The notes under the pieces are model-generated. The model made no database searches and was not told the DNA's origin. It saw only the letters and a program-made list of their open reading frames with translations. A DNA stretch of 64,000 nt, taken from contig NZ_CP126269.1 of assembly GCF_003234445.2 (NCBI RefSeq), positions 372,001 through 436,000 of the forward strand, read 5' to 3'. The position numbers and the translations under genes were made by a program. This document shows, piece after piece, positions 41,776-51,020 of this stretch; position 1 is the first letter of the stretch, and each line of letters begins with the position of its first letter. Origin of the DNA: Curtobacterium sp. MCLR17_036. Its GTDB lineage: Bacteria > Actinomycetota > Actinomycetes > Actinomycetales > Microbacteriaceae.

Positions 41776-41815
41776 CAGCATGTGTATTAAGAATATCACG
41801 TGAGATACATGGGTA
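41776..41815 (-). promoter_or_regulatory. AT-rich promoter island of the Ig-like protein gene, with GTGATAT
   Basis: On the minus strand this reads GTGATAT followed by TCTTAATACACATG, with the GTGATAT complement at 41793-41799. TAATAC may serve as the -10. The same word occurs upstream of the exopolysaccharide and LAWTG surface-protein genes. Confidence 0.4.
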
Positions 41816-41837
41816 CGAGCACAATCCGTCGCTGGGA

Positions 41838-41920
41838 GTTGAGTGGGATCGACGCAACTTCTGCCTTCCTGAGTTGACGCCGCCGTGGTCCCGAGTAGAG
41901 TTGAGTCCATCGGACGCAAG
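41838..41920 (+). promoter_or_regulatory. dnaK promoter with two HAIR-like HspR sites
   Basis: The HspR consensus is CTTGAGT-N7-ACTCAAG. Site 1, GTTGAGT-N7-ACGCAAC, is at 41838-41858. Site 2, GTTGAGT-N7-ACGCAAG, is at 41900-41920. Between them lie a -35 TTGACG (41874-41879) and a -10 TAGAGT (41896-41901) spaced 16 bp, so site 2 covers the -10 and start point. HspR bound here would repress the operon. Confidence 0.8.
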
Positions 41921-41957
41921 TCCAACGACTTACCCCTAGCAAGAGGAGCATCACCAC

Positions 41958-43813
<1,856 letters not shown>

Positions 43814-43817
<4 letters not shown>

Positions 43818-44455
43818 CGGACCCCAACACCGATCCCACCCAGGACCCGAAGGACGGCGTCGAGAACAACGACGAGCCGCAGGTCGAGGGCGATGCCACG
43901 AACGCCGCGGAGCCGGAGGACCTCATCGAGGCCGAGGGTCCCGACGTCGAGGTGCCGACCGACCTGAGCCCCGAGGACGAAGCACTGCTCGCCGACGCCG
44001 CCCGCGGCATCGCCGAGGACAAGCTGAGCACCGAGGACCGCGACCTGGTCGCCGAGATGCGTGCGGACATGCTCCGGGCGCAGGCCGAGCTGGTGAACTT
44101 CCGGAAGCGCGTCGAGCGCGACCGTGAGGCGAACCGCGAGGTCGCGATCGCGGAGGTCGTGCGGGCGCTGCTGCCGGCGCTCGACGACCTCACCCGGGCC
44201 GAAGCCCACGGCGACCTCACCGAGGGGCCGATGCAGGTCATCGGTCAGAAGATCCGCGGGGGCTTCGACAAGTTCAAGCTCGTGCAGATCGGCGAGAAGG
44301 GTGAAGCCTTCGACCCGAACGTCCACGAGGCGATCGTCCAGCTCCCGACCCCGGGTGCCACCGGCCAGACCGTGGCGGACGTCGTCGAGCCGGGCTACAA
44401 GCTCGGTGAGCGCGTGCTCCGTGCGGCCAAGGTCGCGGTGGCGGTCCCGGCCTGA
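43814..44455 (+). CDS. grpE: Nucleotide exchange factor GrpE
   Basis: A 213-residue protein. The first 75 residues are acidic and likely disordered. A coiled-coil region follows (about 80-135, with [20 protein letters not shown]), then the beta-wing with [20 protein letters not shown] and HEAIVQ, the usual GrpE signature. It releases ADP from DnaK. The GTG at 43814 overlaps the dnaK stop, and dnaJ starts 23 nt after its stop. Confidence 0.97.
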
Positions 44456-44478
44456 GCCGGAACGGAAGGTAGGTACCA

Positions 44479-45477
44479 GTGGCCAGTCAGGACTGGTTCG
44501 ACAAGGACTTCTACAAGGTCCTCGGGGTGTCGAAGGACGCGTCGGAGGCCGAGCTGAAGAAGACCTACCGGAAGCTCGCCCGGCAGTTCCACCCGGACTC
44601 CAACCCCGGCGACGCAGCTGCCGAGAACCGCTTCAAGGAGATCAGCGAGGCCTACTCGGTGCTCTCCGACAAGGAGCAGCGCGCCGAGTACGACCAGGTC
44701 CGTGCCATGGGCTCGGGCGCTCGCTTCACCGCGGGTGGCCCGGGCCAGGGCGGGGGCTTCGAGGACGTCTTCGGCGGTATGTTCGGGCAGCAGGGCGGTG
44801 GCGGACAGCGTGTCCGCTTCGGCCAGGGCGGCGGGAGCGGCTTCGAGGACATCCTCGGTGGCATGTTCGGCGGTGGCGGTGGCTTCGGTCAGCCGAGCGG
44901 CGGGTTCCGTGGCTTCGGCGGACCGACGAAGGGCCGCGACGTCACGGCGTCGACGACGCTCGACTTCGCGACCGCGATCGCCGGCGACACCGTCAAGCTG
45001 TCGCAGGGCAACGGTCGGCCGGTGAACGTCCGGATCCCCGCGGGGGTCGCGGACGGGCAGAAGATCCGGTTGCCTGGTCGTGGGGAACCCTCGCCCGACG
45101 GCGGGGAGTCCGGTGACCTCGTGGTCCAGGTCTCGGTGCGCAAGCACCCGGTCTTCGAGCGCGAAGGGCTCAACCTGCGGGTGGACGTCCCCGTGACGTT
45201 CACCGAGGCGGCGCTCGGCGCGACGATCGAGGTCCCGACGCTCGGCGGATCCCCCGTGAGGCTCAAGGTCGCTCCCGGCACGCCGTCGGGTCGCGTCCTG
45301 CGCGTCAAGGGCCGCGGCGTCACGACGAAGAACGGCACGGGCGACCTGCTCGCGACCGTCCAGGTCGCGGTGCCGTCCCACCTGTCGGACAAGCAGCGCG
45401 AGGCCGTCGAGGCGCTCGCGGCCGCCCTGCCCGACGAGGACCCCCGCGAGGACCTCCTCGCCAAGGCGCGCGACTAG
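44479..45477 (+). CDS. dnaJ: DnaJ-type co-chaperone lacking the zinc finger
   Basis: A 332-residue J-protein. The J domain has the HPD motif at residues 38-40 (RQFHPDSNP), followed by a Gly/Phe-rich region (about 75-150) with repeats such as GGMFGQQGGGG and GGMFGGGGGF. The C-terminal substrate-binding domain starts near DVTASTTLDFATAIAGDTV. The four CxxCxGxG repeats of class A DnaJ are absent, so this is a class B (CbpA/DnaJB-like) protein although it sits in the dnaK operon. It starts at GTG with GGAAGG upstream. It stimulates DnaK ATPase activity. Confidence 0.95.
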   Translation: MASQDWFDKDFYKVLGVSKDASEAELKKTYRKLARQFHPDSNPGDAAAENRFKEISEAYSVLSDKEQRAEYDQVRAMGSGARFTAGGPGQGGGFEDVFGGMFGQQGGGGQRVRFGQGGGSGFEDILGGMFGGGGGFGQPSGGFRGFGGPTKGRDVTASTTLDFATAIAGDTVKLSQGNGRPVNVRIPAGVADGQKIRLPGRGEPSPDGGESGDLVVQVSVRKHPVFEREGLNLRVDVPVTFTEAALGATIEVPTLGGSPVRLKVAPGTPSGRVLRVKGRGVTTKNGTGDLLATVQVAVPSHLSDKQREAVEALAAALPDEDPREDLLAKARD

Positions 45478-45526
45478 CGTCACGCGACCACACCAGAAGA
45501 CCCGGCTTGGGCCCACACCGCCGGTA

Positions 45527-45553
45527 CCGGCCCGTCGCGGAGCGGCGGGCCGG
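45527..45553 (+). promoter_or_regulatory. Hairpin between dnaJ and hspR
   Basis: Arms CCGGCCCG (45527-45534) and CGGGCCGG (45546-45553) are perfect, with further pairing inside. It lies in the 176-nt gap between dnaJ and hspR and may reduce readthrough or mark an RNA-processing site. There is no U-tract. Confidence 0.4.
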
Positions 45554-45653
45554 CCGAGCCGGTGGGGAGAGGCACGGTGCGGCTCCGTCAGGAAGCCGCC
45601 CCGAGCCTCCAGGCCGGTCCACACACCACGCGGACGACGGAAGGGAACGTGCC

Positions 45654-46073
45654 GTGACCGACATGGACGAGAACTCGCCCGTCTTCGCGATCGCCGTCGC
45701 GGCGGAGCTCGCCGAGATGCACCCGCAGACGCTGCGGCAGTACGACCGGCTCGGCCTGGTCGTGCCGGGGCGGACCCGCGGCGGTTCGCGCCGCTACTCC
45801 ATGCGCGACGTCGTGCAGCTGCGCGAGATCGCGCGGCTCGGCTCCGAGGGGGTGTCGCTGGAGGGTATCCGGCGCGTGCTCGACCTGGAGAACGAGAACC
45901 GGGCACTGCGCGACCGGGTGCGTGAGCTCGAGTCCGCGCTGGCCGACCAGCTCATCAACCGACCGGGCGCGCGGGTGTTCGCGGCCACGGCGACCGGTGC
46001 CGCGATCTCGCTCAAGGCGGGGTCCCGGCCGCAGCGGAACACGCAGATCGTCCTGTACCGCGGGCCGCGCTGA
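45654..46073 (+). CDS. hspR: Heat-shock repressor HspR (MerR family)
   Basis: A 139-residue MerR-type regulator. The winged helix-turn-helix includes FAIAVAAELAEMHPQTLRQY and DRLGLVVPGRTRGGSRRYS, followed by a coiled coil (VLDLENENRALRDRVREL). It closes the dnaK-grpE-dnaJ-hspR order found in Streptomyces and Mycobacterium, where HspR with DnaK as co-repressor binds HAIR sites. Sites of that kind are present before dnaK and before clpB in this window. The GTG at 45654 has AAGGGAA upstream; an ATG three codons later is an alternative. Confidence 0.95.
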   Translation: MTDMDENSPVFAIAVAAELAEMHPQTLRQYDRLGLVVPGRTRGGSRRYSMRDVVQLREIARLGSEGVSLEGIRRVLDLENENRALRDRVRELESALADQLINRPGARVFAATATGAAISLKAGSRPQRNTQIVLYRGPR

Positions 46074-46095
46074 CCGACAGCAGCGCCGTCGTCGG

Positions 46096-46101
46096 TACGC
46101 T
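46096..46101 (+). promoter_or_regulatory. Leaderless -10 box (TACGCT) of the rlmG-like gene
   Basis: TACGCT is followed by 6 nt and the GTG at 46108 with no Shine-Dalgarno sequence, as at several other genes here. Confidence 0.55.
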
Positions 46102-46107
46102 GACGCG

Positions 46108-47253
46108 GTGCCAGACTTCGCCGACCTCTTCCGCCGCCGCGACGACTCCGCGCCGGACCTCATCGCGATCGACGGCACCGACCGGTTCCTCATCGACGAG
46201 GCGCCGCACGTGCACGGCGACGCGCTCCGGCAGCCCGGCGAGGTCGCGGTCGTCGACGACCGTCACGGCGTCCTGACGCTCGGGCTCATCACGCAGTACG
46301 GTGCGTCGGACATCCGGGTCGTGCAGGACTCCCTGGTGGGGGAGCGTGCGCTCGAGGCCAACGCCGGCACGTTCGGGCTGCGCGGGTTCCACCACCCGGC
46401 GACGCTCGAGGACGCCTTCCGCGACGTCCGGCTCGTGGTGCTCCGCCTGTCGAAGTCGCACGACCGGCTCGACGAGATCGCCCGGGCCGTCGCACGGTTC
46501 GCGGCTCCCGACGTCGTGCTGCTCTGCGGCGGCAACGTGAAGTACATGCACGTGTCGCAGAACGACGTGCTGCGGCGGTCGTTCGGCGAGGTCACGGCGT
46601 CGCGCGGGCGCGGGAAGTCGCGGCTGCTCATCGCGCAGGACCCGCTGCGCGCGCAGGCGAACCGCGCCGCGGTCACCGAACCCTGGCCGCGGTCCGTGCA
46701 CGTGGACGACCTCGGCATGACGCTCGTCGCGCACGGCGGCGTGTTCGCGGGGACCTCGCTCGACCAGGGCACCCGGGTGCTGCTCGACGTGCTCGACGAC
46801 GCGGTGCCGACAGCTCGGACCGTCGTCGACCTGGGGAGCGGCAACGGGGTGATCGCCGCGGCGGTCGCGCGTCGTCGACCGACCGTGCGCGTCGTCGCGA
46901 CCGACGTCTCGCGGATCGCGGTGGACTCGACGCGGGCGACCGCCGAGGCGAACGGCGTCGCGGACCGGGTGACGGTGGTGCGCACCGACGCCGGCGACGA
47001 GATCGCAGCGGGTTCGGCGCAGCTCGTGCTCTGCAACCCGCCGTTCCACGCGGACACCACGGTGACCACCGACGCGGCCGCAGCGATGTTCCGGAACGCG
47101 GCCACGATCCTCCAGACCGGCGGAGAACTGTGGTGCGTCTGGAACTCGCATCTGCGCTACCGGCCGGTGCTCGAGCGGCTCGTCGGGCCGACGCGGCAGG
47201 TCGTCCGGACGCCGAAGTTCACGGTCACGGCGTCGGTCGCGCGCTCCGCGTGA
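46108..47253 (+). CDS. RlmG/RsmC-like rRNA methyltransferase
   Basis: A 381-residue protein, about the size of Escherichia coli RlmG (378). The N-terminal half is a degenerate methyltransferase-like domain. The C-terminal half binds S-adenosylmethionine with VVDLGSGNGVIAAAVA near residue 239 and the catalytic NPPFH near 309, the signature of guanine-N2 methyltransferases. The likely target is a guanine of 23S or 16S rRNA. It starts with GTG, with a leaderless-type box upstream. It does not look cotranscribed with hspR. Confidence 0.85.
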   Translation: MPDFADLFRRRDDSAPDLIAIDGTDRFLIDEAPHVHGDALRQPGEVAVVDDRHGVLTLGLITQYGASDIRVVQDSLVGERALEANAGTFGLRGFHHPATLEDAFRDVRLVVLRLSKSHDRLDEIARAVARFAAPDVVLLCGGNVKYMHVSQNDVLRRSFGEVTASRGRGKSRLLIAQDPLRAQANRAAVTEPWPRSVHVDDLGMTLVAHGGVFAGTSLDQGTRVLLDVLDDAVPTARTVVDLGSGNGVIAAAVARRRPTVRVVATDVSRIAVDSTRATAEANGVADRVTVVRTDAGDEIAAGSAQLVLCNPPFHADTTVTTDAAAAMFRNAATILQTGGELWCVWNSHLRYRPVLERLVGPTRQVVRTPKFTVTASVARSA

Positions 47254-47261
47254 TCCACCCC

Positions 47262-47294
47262 GATACCGGCTCCGGCATATCACGCAGATAATAC
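47262..47294 (+). promoter_or_regulatory. AT-rich promoter island of the LAWTG surface-protein gene
   Basis: Holds ATATCAC (47277-47283), the complement of GTGATAT, and a possible -10 TAATAC (47289-47294). It stands out from the GC-rich surroundings and shares its word with the islands at 32.7, 41.8 and 53.8 kb. Confidence 0.45.
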
Positions 47295-47351
47295 TTGTGG
47301 GCCGGTGATCGGTCCTGCACAGTCGTCTCTCGCACGTCAGAGAGGACTCCC

Positions 47352-49406
47352 ATGAACCGATCACCACGCCGCACCGCGAGGGCCGTCACCCTCGTGCCGG
47401 CGCTCGCCCTCGGCGCGCTCGTCGCCGGGGTGGGTGTCGTGGCCGAGCCCGGCGCGGCGCACGCCGTCGAGCCGTTCCCGATCCGCGACCCCTTCGCCGA
47501 CCTGCCGGTCGGCACCACGATGCCCCCGGGCTGGACCCGCATCGCGACGGACGACGCCCAGGCCGCCGTCGTCGACCACGGCGCCGCGGGCAAGTGGCTG
47601 CGCATGACCGACAACGCGAAGTACTCGCGCTCGGCCGTGTACAACGAGGTGCCGTACGACTCGAGCCACGGTCTGACGGTCGAGTTCGACCAGCGCATGT
47701 ACAGCCCGACCGACACCGGGTACGCCGACGGCATCGGGTTCTTCCTGCAGGACGCCGCGGTGCCGCTCGAGTCGATCGGCCCGGTCGGCGGCGGACTCGG
47801 GTACTACGACGGACGTGCCGCGTGCTCGGCCGGGCTCGACGGCGGGGTGGTCGGGGTCGGGTTCGACCGCTTCGGCAACTTCGCGGTGCCGGAGTCCGTG
47901 CCGAACGCCGTGACGGTCCGGGGCGCAGAGGCCCAGTGCTACCCGGTGCTCGCGACGACCGGTGACCGCGGACTCGGGTTCCTCGAGGACCGCGGCGCCG
48001 ACGCCGCCACGGCGACCTACCGCCACGTGCAGGTCGACGTCGTGCCGCGGGACGCCGGGGGCATCACCGCGATCGTCTCGATGTCCGACGCCACGGCGGT
48101 CGACTCGGAGCCGGCCGAGCTGCGGCACGTCATCTCGACCGACCTGCCGGCGACGGCGCTGCCGGACCGGATGCGCTTCGGGTTCAGCGGGTCGACCGGC
48201 GGACGGTCGGAGTTCCACGAGCTCCGGAACGTGCGGGCCACGCAGCCGACGGACGTGGTGACGACGGCGTCGGTGGACACCGACGGACCGGTCGCGGCCG
48301 GGAGCGACGTGACCTTCCGCGTGCGCTCGGTCAACGACGGGCCGGCCACGATCGGCGGACCGCCGGACGCCGTCGCCCGGACCGTCGCGCTGACGGACGA
48401 CCTGCCGCTGACCGACGTCACCTGGACGTGCGAGGCCAGCGGGGGAGCGACGTGCGGCGACGACCGGGGGACCGGTGCGGTCGGGACCGCCTGGACGGCT
48501 CCGCCCGGTGGCGAGATCACCCTGGTCGGTCGCGGCACCGTGCCGGCGACGACCCGGAGCGGCACCTACGCGACCACCGCGGAGACCGTCACGGACTTCA
48601 CGGCGGACCGCTTCGACGAGGGACTGTCCGCCGTCGCGCGGGACGGCTCGGTGAGCGACGTCGACCTGACGAACGACACCGACGTGATCGGGTTCGACGT
48701 CCTGCTGCCCGAGGCCGTCGCGTCCGACGACACGGCGTCCGGCGCGCAGGGCGAACCGGTGGTCGTGGACGTGGTCGGGAACGACGCACTCGACGGCAGC
48801 GGCGCCGACCTCGGGTCGCTGCGGCTGACCGCGGACGGGATCGACGGGGCCGAGCTCTCCGCGGACGGCAAGCACCTCCGGGTCCCCGGCGAGGGTACCT
48901 ACGTGGCCGACGACCAGGGGCGCATCACGTTCACGCCGGAGGACGGGTTCAGCGGGGTCGCGAAGCCGGTCCGGTACCAGGTGACGTCGAACGCCGGGCA
49001 GGTGGCGTCGGCGACGATCCGCGTGGAGGTCGAACCGACCCCGGACCCGGATCCCGGTCCCACGCCCGGCCCTGACCCCACACCCAGCCCTGACCCCACG
49101 CCGGGCCCTGATCCCACAGCGGGTCCGCGTCCGGACCCGACGCCGGGGACCGGCCCCGCGCCGGACCCGACGCTCGCTCCGGGGAGCGGACAGGCTCCGG
49201 GCTCGGGCGCCGGCGCAGGTCCGGCACCCGCGACGCCGGTGGGCGACCAGGGTGCGACGGCCGGCGGCCCGGCCCGCCTGGCGTGGACCGGTGCCGAGGG
49301 CGTACTCGCCGCCGGGGCGGCCGGAGCACTGCTCGTCGTGTCGGGCGTGGCGCTCCTGGCCGTGCGCCGGCGGACGGTGCGGCGCGCCGAGGGCACCGAG
49401 GGCTGA
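47352..49406 (+). CDS. Cell-wall-anchored surface protein with lectin-like domain (LAWTG)
   Basis: A 684-residue protein with a signal peptide cleaved near AAHAVEP. Residues 45-305 look like a legume-type (L-type) lectin beta-sandwich, with DGIGFFLQDAAVP and VGVGFDRFGNFAVP. A DUF11-like domain (about 310-455) and a further beta domain with YVADDQGRITFTPEDGFSG follow. A Pro/Asp/Gly spacer (about 560-635) leads to LAWTG near residue 642, a hydrophobic segment and an RRRTVRR tail. LAxTG is the motif of class E sortases, so it should be linked to peptidoglycan and may bind carbohydrate. The ATG follows AGAGAGGA. Confidence 0.85.
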   Translation: MNRSPRRTARAVTLVPALALGALVAGVGVVAEPGAAHAVEPFPIRDPFADLPVGTTMPPGWTRIATDDAQAAVVDHGAAGKWLRMTDNAKYSRSAVYNEVPYDSSHGLTVEFDQRMYSPTDTGYADGIGFFLQDAAVPLESIGPVGGGLGYYDGRAACSAGLDGGVVGVGFDRFGNFAVPESVPNAVTVRGAEAQCYPVLATTGDRGLGFLEDRGADAATATYRHVQVDVVPRDAGGITAIVSMSDATAVDSEPAELRHVISTDLPATALPDRMRFGFSGSTGGRSEFHELRNVRATQPTDVVTTASVDTDGPVAAGSDVTFRVRSVNDGPATIGGPPDAVARTVALTDDLPLTDVTWTCEASGGATCGDDRGTGAVGTAWTAPPGGEITLVGRGTVPATTRSGTYATTAETVTDFTADRFDEGLSAVARDGSVSDVDLTNDTDVIGFDVLLPEAVASDDTASGAQGEPVVVDVVGNDALDGSGADLGSLRLTADGIDGAELSADGKHLRVPGEGTYVADDQGRITFTPEDGFSGVAKPVRYQVTSNAGQVASATIRVEVEPTPDPDPGPTPGPDPTPSPDPTPGPDPTAGPRPDPTPGTGPAPDPTLAPGSGQAPGSGAGAGPAPATPVGDQGATAGGPARLAWTGAEGVLAAGAAGALLVVSGVALLAVRRRTVRRAEGTEG

Positions 49407-49418
49407 GCCCGGAACGGA

Positions 49419-49449
49419 CGGAGCCGCCCGGGGGTCCCGGGCGGCTCCG
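49419..49449. terminator. Bidirectional terminator
   Basis: Perfect 14-nt arms CGGAGCCGCCCGGG (49419-49432) and its complement (49436-49449) enclose GGT. It lies between the convergent ends of the LAWTG protein and the aldo/keto reductase. Confidence 0.85.
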
Positions 49450-49469
49450 TGCGTGGTGGTCCGGACCGA

Positions 49470-50300
49470 TCAGGCCGGCACGTAGTCGAACGTGTCGGGG
49501 TCCGGGCCGGTGCGGTGGCCCTTGTCGAGGCCCGTGATGTCCGTCATGTCCTCGTCGGAGAGCTCGAAGTCGAAGATCGCGAAGTTCTCCTCGACGCGGG
49601 CGCGGGTGACCGACTTCGGGAAGACGATGTCGCCGCGCTGGATGTGCCAGCGGAGGACGACCTGCGCCGGGGACTTGCCGACCGAGCCCGCGATGCGGGT
49701 GATGGTCTCGTCGTCGAGCACGAGGCCCTGCGCGATCGGCGACCAGGCCTCGGTCGCGATGCCGAGCTCGGTGTCCACGGCGCGGAGCTCGTCCTGCGTC
49801 AGGTACGGGTGCACCTCGATCTGGTTGACGGCCGGCGGCACGTCGGTCTCGGCGCGCAGGCGGTGCAGGTGGTGCGCCTGGAAGTTGCTCACGCCGATGG
49901 AGCGGGAGGTGCCGGCGTGGTAGAGCTCCTCGAGGGCCTTCCAGGTCGGCACGAAGTCCGAGACGGTGGGCAGCGGCCAGTGGATGAGGAACAGGTCGGT
50001 GTAGCCGCCGAGCAGCTCCGCCGACTTCTTGCCGTTCTCCAGCGCGGCCTCGGGCGCGTGGAAGCCGTTGTTGAGCTTCGAGGTGACGAAGATCTCCGAG
50101 CGGTCGATGCCGGACTCGGCGATCGCCTCGCCGACCTCCTTCTCGTTGCCGTACATCTCGGCGGTGTCGATGTGGCGGTAGCCGACCTCGAGTGCGGCGA
50201 GGGTCGCGGCCTTCGTCTCGGAGGGGTCGATCTGGAAGACGCCGAAGCCGAGCTGCGGGATGGTCTTGCCGTCGTTCAGGGTGATGTTCGGAACGGTCAT
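49470..50300 (-). CDS. Aldo/keto reductase
   Basis: A 276-residue TIM-barrel NADPH-dependent reductase. The tetrad is visible: Asp and Tyr in RHIDTAEMYGNE, Lys in VTSKLNN and His in LIHWPLP. The cofactor segment FPKSVTRARVEEN is near residue 230. It is related to the 2,5-diketo-gluconate reductase group, which reduces aldehydes and ketones, and the natural substrate is unknown. The ATG at 50300 is used; a TTG 12 nt upstream is in frame. Neither has a clear ribosome binding site. Confidence 0.92.
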   Translation of the reverse strand: MTVPNITLNDGKTIPQLGFGVFQIDPSETKAATLAALEVGYRHIDTAEMYGNEKEVGEAIAESGIDRSEIFVTSKLNNGFHAPEAALENGKKSAELLGGYTDLFLIHWPLPTVSDFVPTWKALEELYHAGTSRSIGVSNFQAHHLHRLRAETDVPPAVNQIEVHPYLTQDELRAVDTELGIATEAWSPIAQGLVLDDETITRIAGSVGKSPAQVVLRWHIQRGDIVFPKSVTRARVEENFAIFDFELSDEDMTDITGLDKGHRTGPDPDTFDYVPA

Positions 50301-50363
50301 GGTGTCATGCAACCAAACGGCGGTCAGCGGTCGTTCCAGGAACGTCCAGGTGCGGCGCGTCGG

Positions 50364-50783
50364 TCAGTCGAGCGCCGCGCGGATGTACGCCTGCAGCGCC
50401 TGCCCGTACGCGACCGCGGGGTCCTCCGACGCGAAGCTCCGGTCGACGCCGCCGATCGTCGCGGTGACGGTGTGCACGACGCGGTCGCCGAGCTGCACGC
50501 GGGTGAGCCCGACGAACGACGGGCCGAGCAGCTCGCGCAGCTGGTCCTCGCGCGGGAGCCAGAGCGACTCGTCGGCGGTGACGGAGTCGAGCGCCCACTC
50601 GGTCGTGCCGTTGAATCCCAGGATGGTGCCCGTCGGGGAGTCGTGCCGCTCGACGGTCATCTCGGACACCGTGTAGACGTCGCCGTCGGCCTCGGGCTTG
50701 TCGATGACGAACCGGTCGCCGGTGTCGGGGTGCCAGCGCAGGCCGGCGTCTCGGAGGGCTCGGGCGAGGTCGACGGTGATCAC
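50364..50783 (-). CDS. Conserved actinobacterial small protein, function unknown
   Basis: A 139-residue soluble protein beginning VITVDLARALRDAGLRWHP, with ILGFNGTTEWALDSV and ESLWLPREDQLRELLG in the middle. Similar Microbacteriaceae proteins are sometimes labelled pilus assembly protein CpaE, but no ATPase motif is present and the label is not supported here. The GTG at 50783 is chosen because the common start of relatives falls here and AGGG lies 7 nt upstream; a GTG at 50801 is also in frame. It is separated from the reductase by 63 nt on the same strand. Confidence 0.72.
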   Translation of the reverse strand: MITVDLARALRDAGLRWHPDTGDRFVIDKPEADGDVYTVSEMTVERHDSPTGTILGFNGTTEWALDSVTADESLWLPREDQLRELLGPSFVGLTRVQLGDRVVHTVTATIGGVDRSFASEDPAVAYGQALQAYIRAALD

Positions 50784-51020
50784 CTCCCCACCCTGCCGCA
50801 CGACACCGACCGTGTCACCACGGAGGCCGCTGTTGGCTTCGGCGTACTACCATCGCCGAGCACCCTCCGCGCGAGCGCAACCCGCCCGCGCGCGCGACGC
50901 GACGACGCCCGGGCAACCGGTGCCGCGCCTCCTGGCCGTACGGACGGCCGCGGGGCGGGCCGCCGGCCGGCGTCCCGACCGAGGTGGACGGACATCCCGT
51001 GCACCCAGAGAAGGACCCGC

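Noticed and set aside
50364..50783. Pilus assembly protein CpaE
   Set aside because: The protein is too short and has no ATPase motif; the label circulates in databases for similar proteins but is not supported.
49449..51020. A 520-codon upstream extension of the beta-mannosidase frame
   Set aside because: It is antisense to the aldo/keto reductase and small protein genes; the ATG at 51021 has a good ribosome binding site and starts at the family N-terminus.
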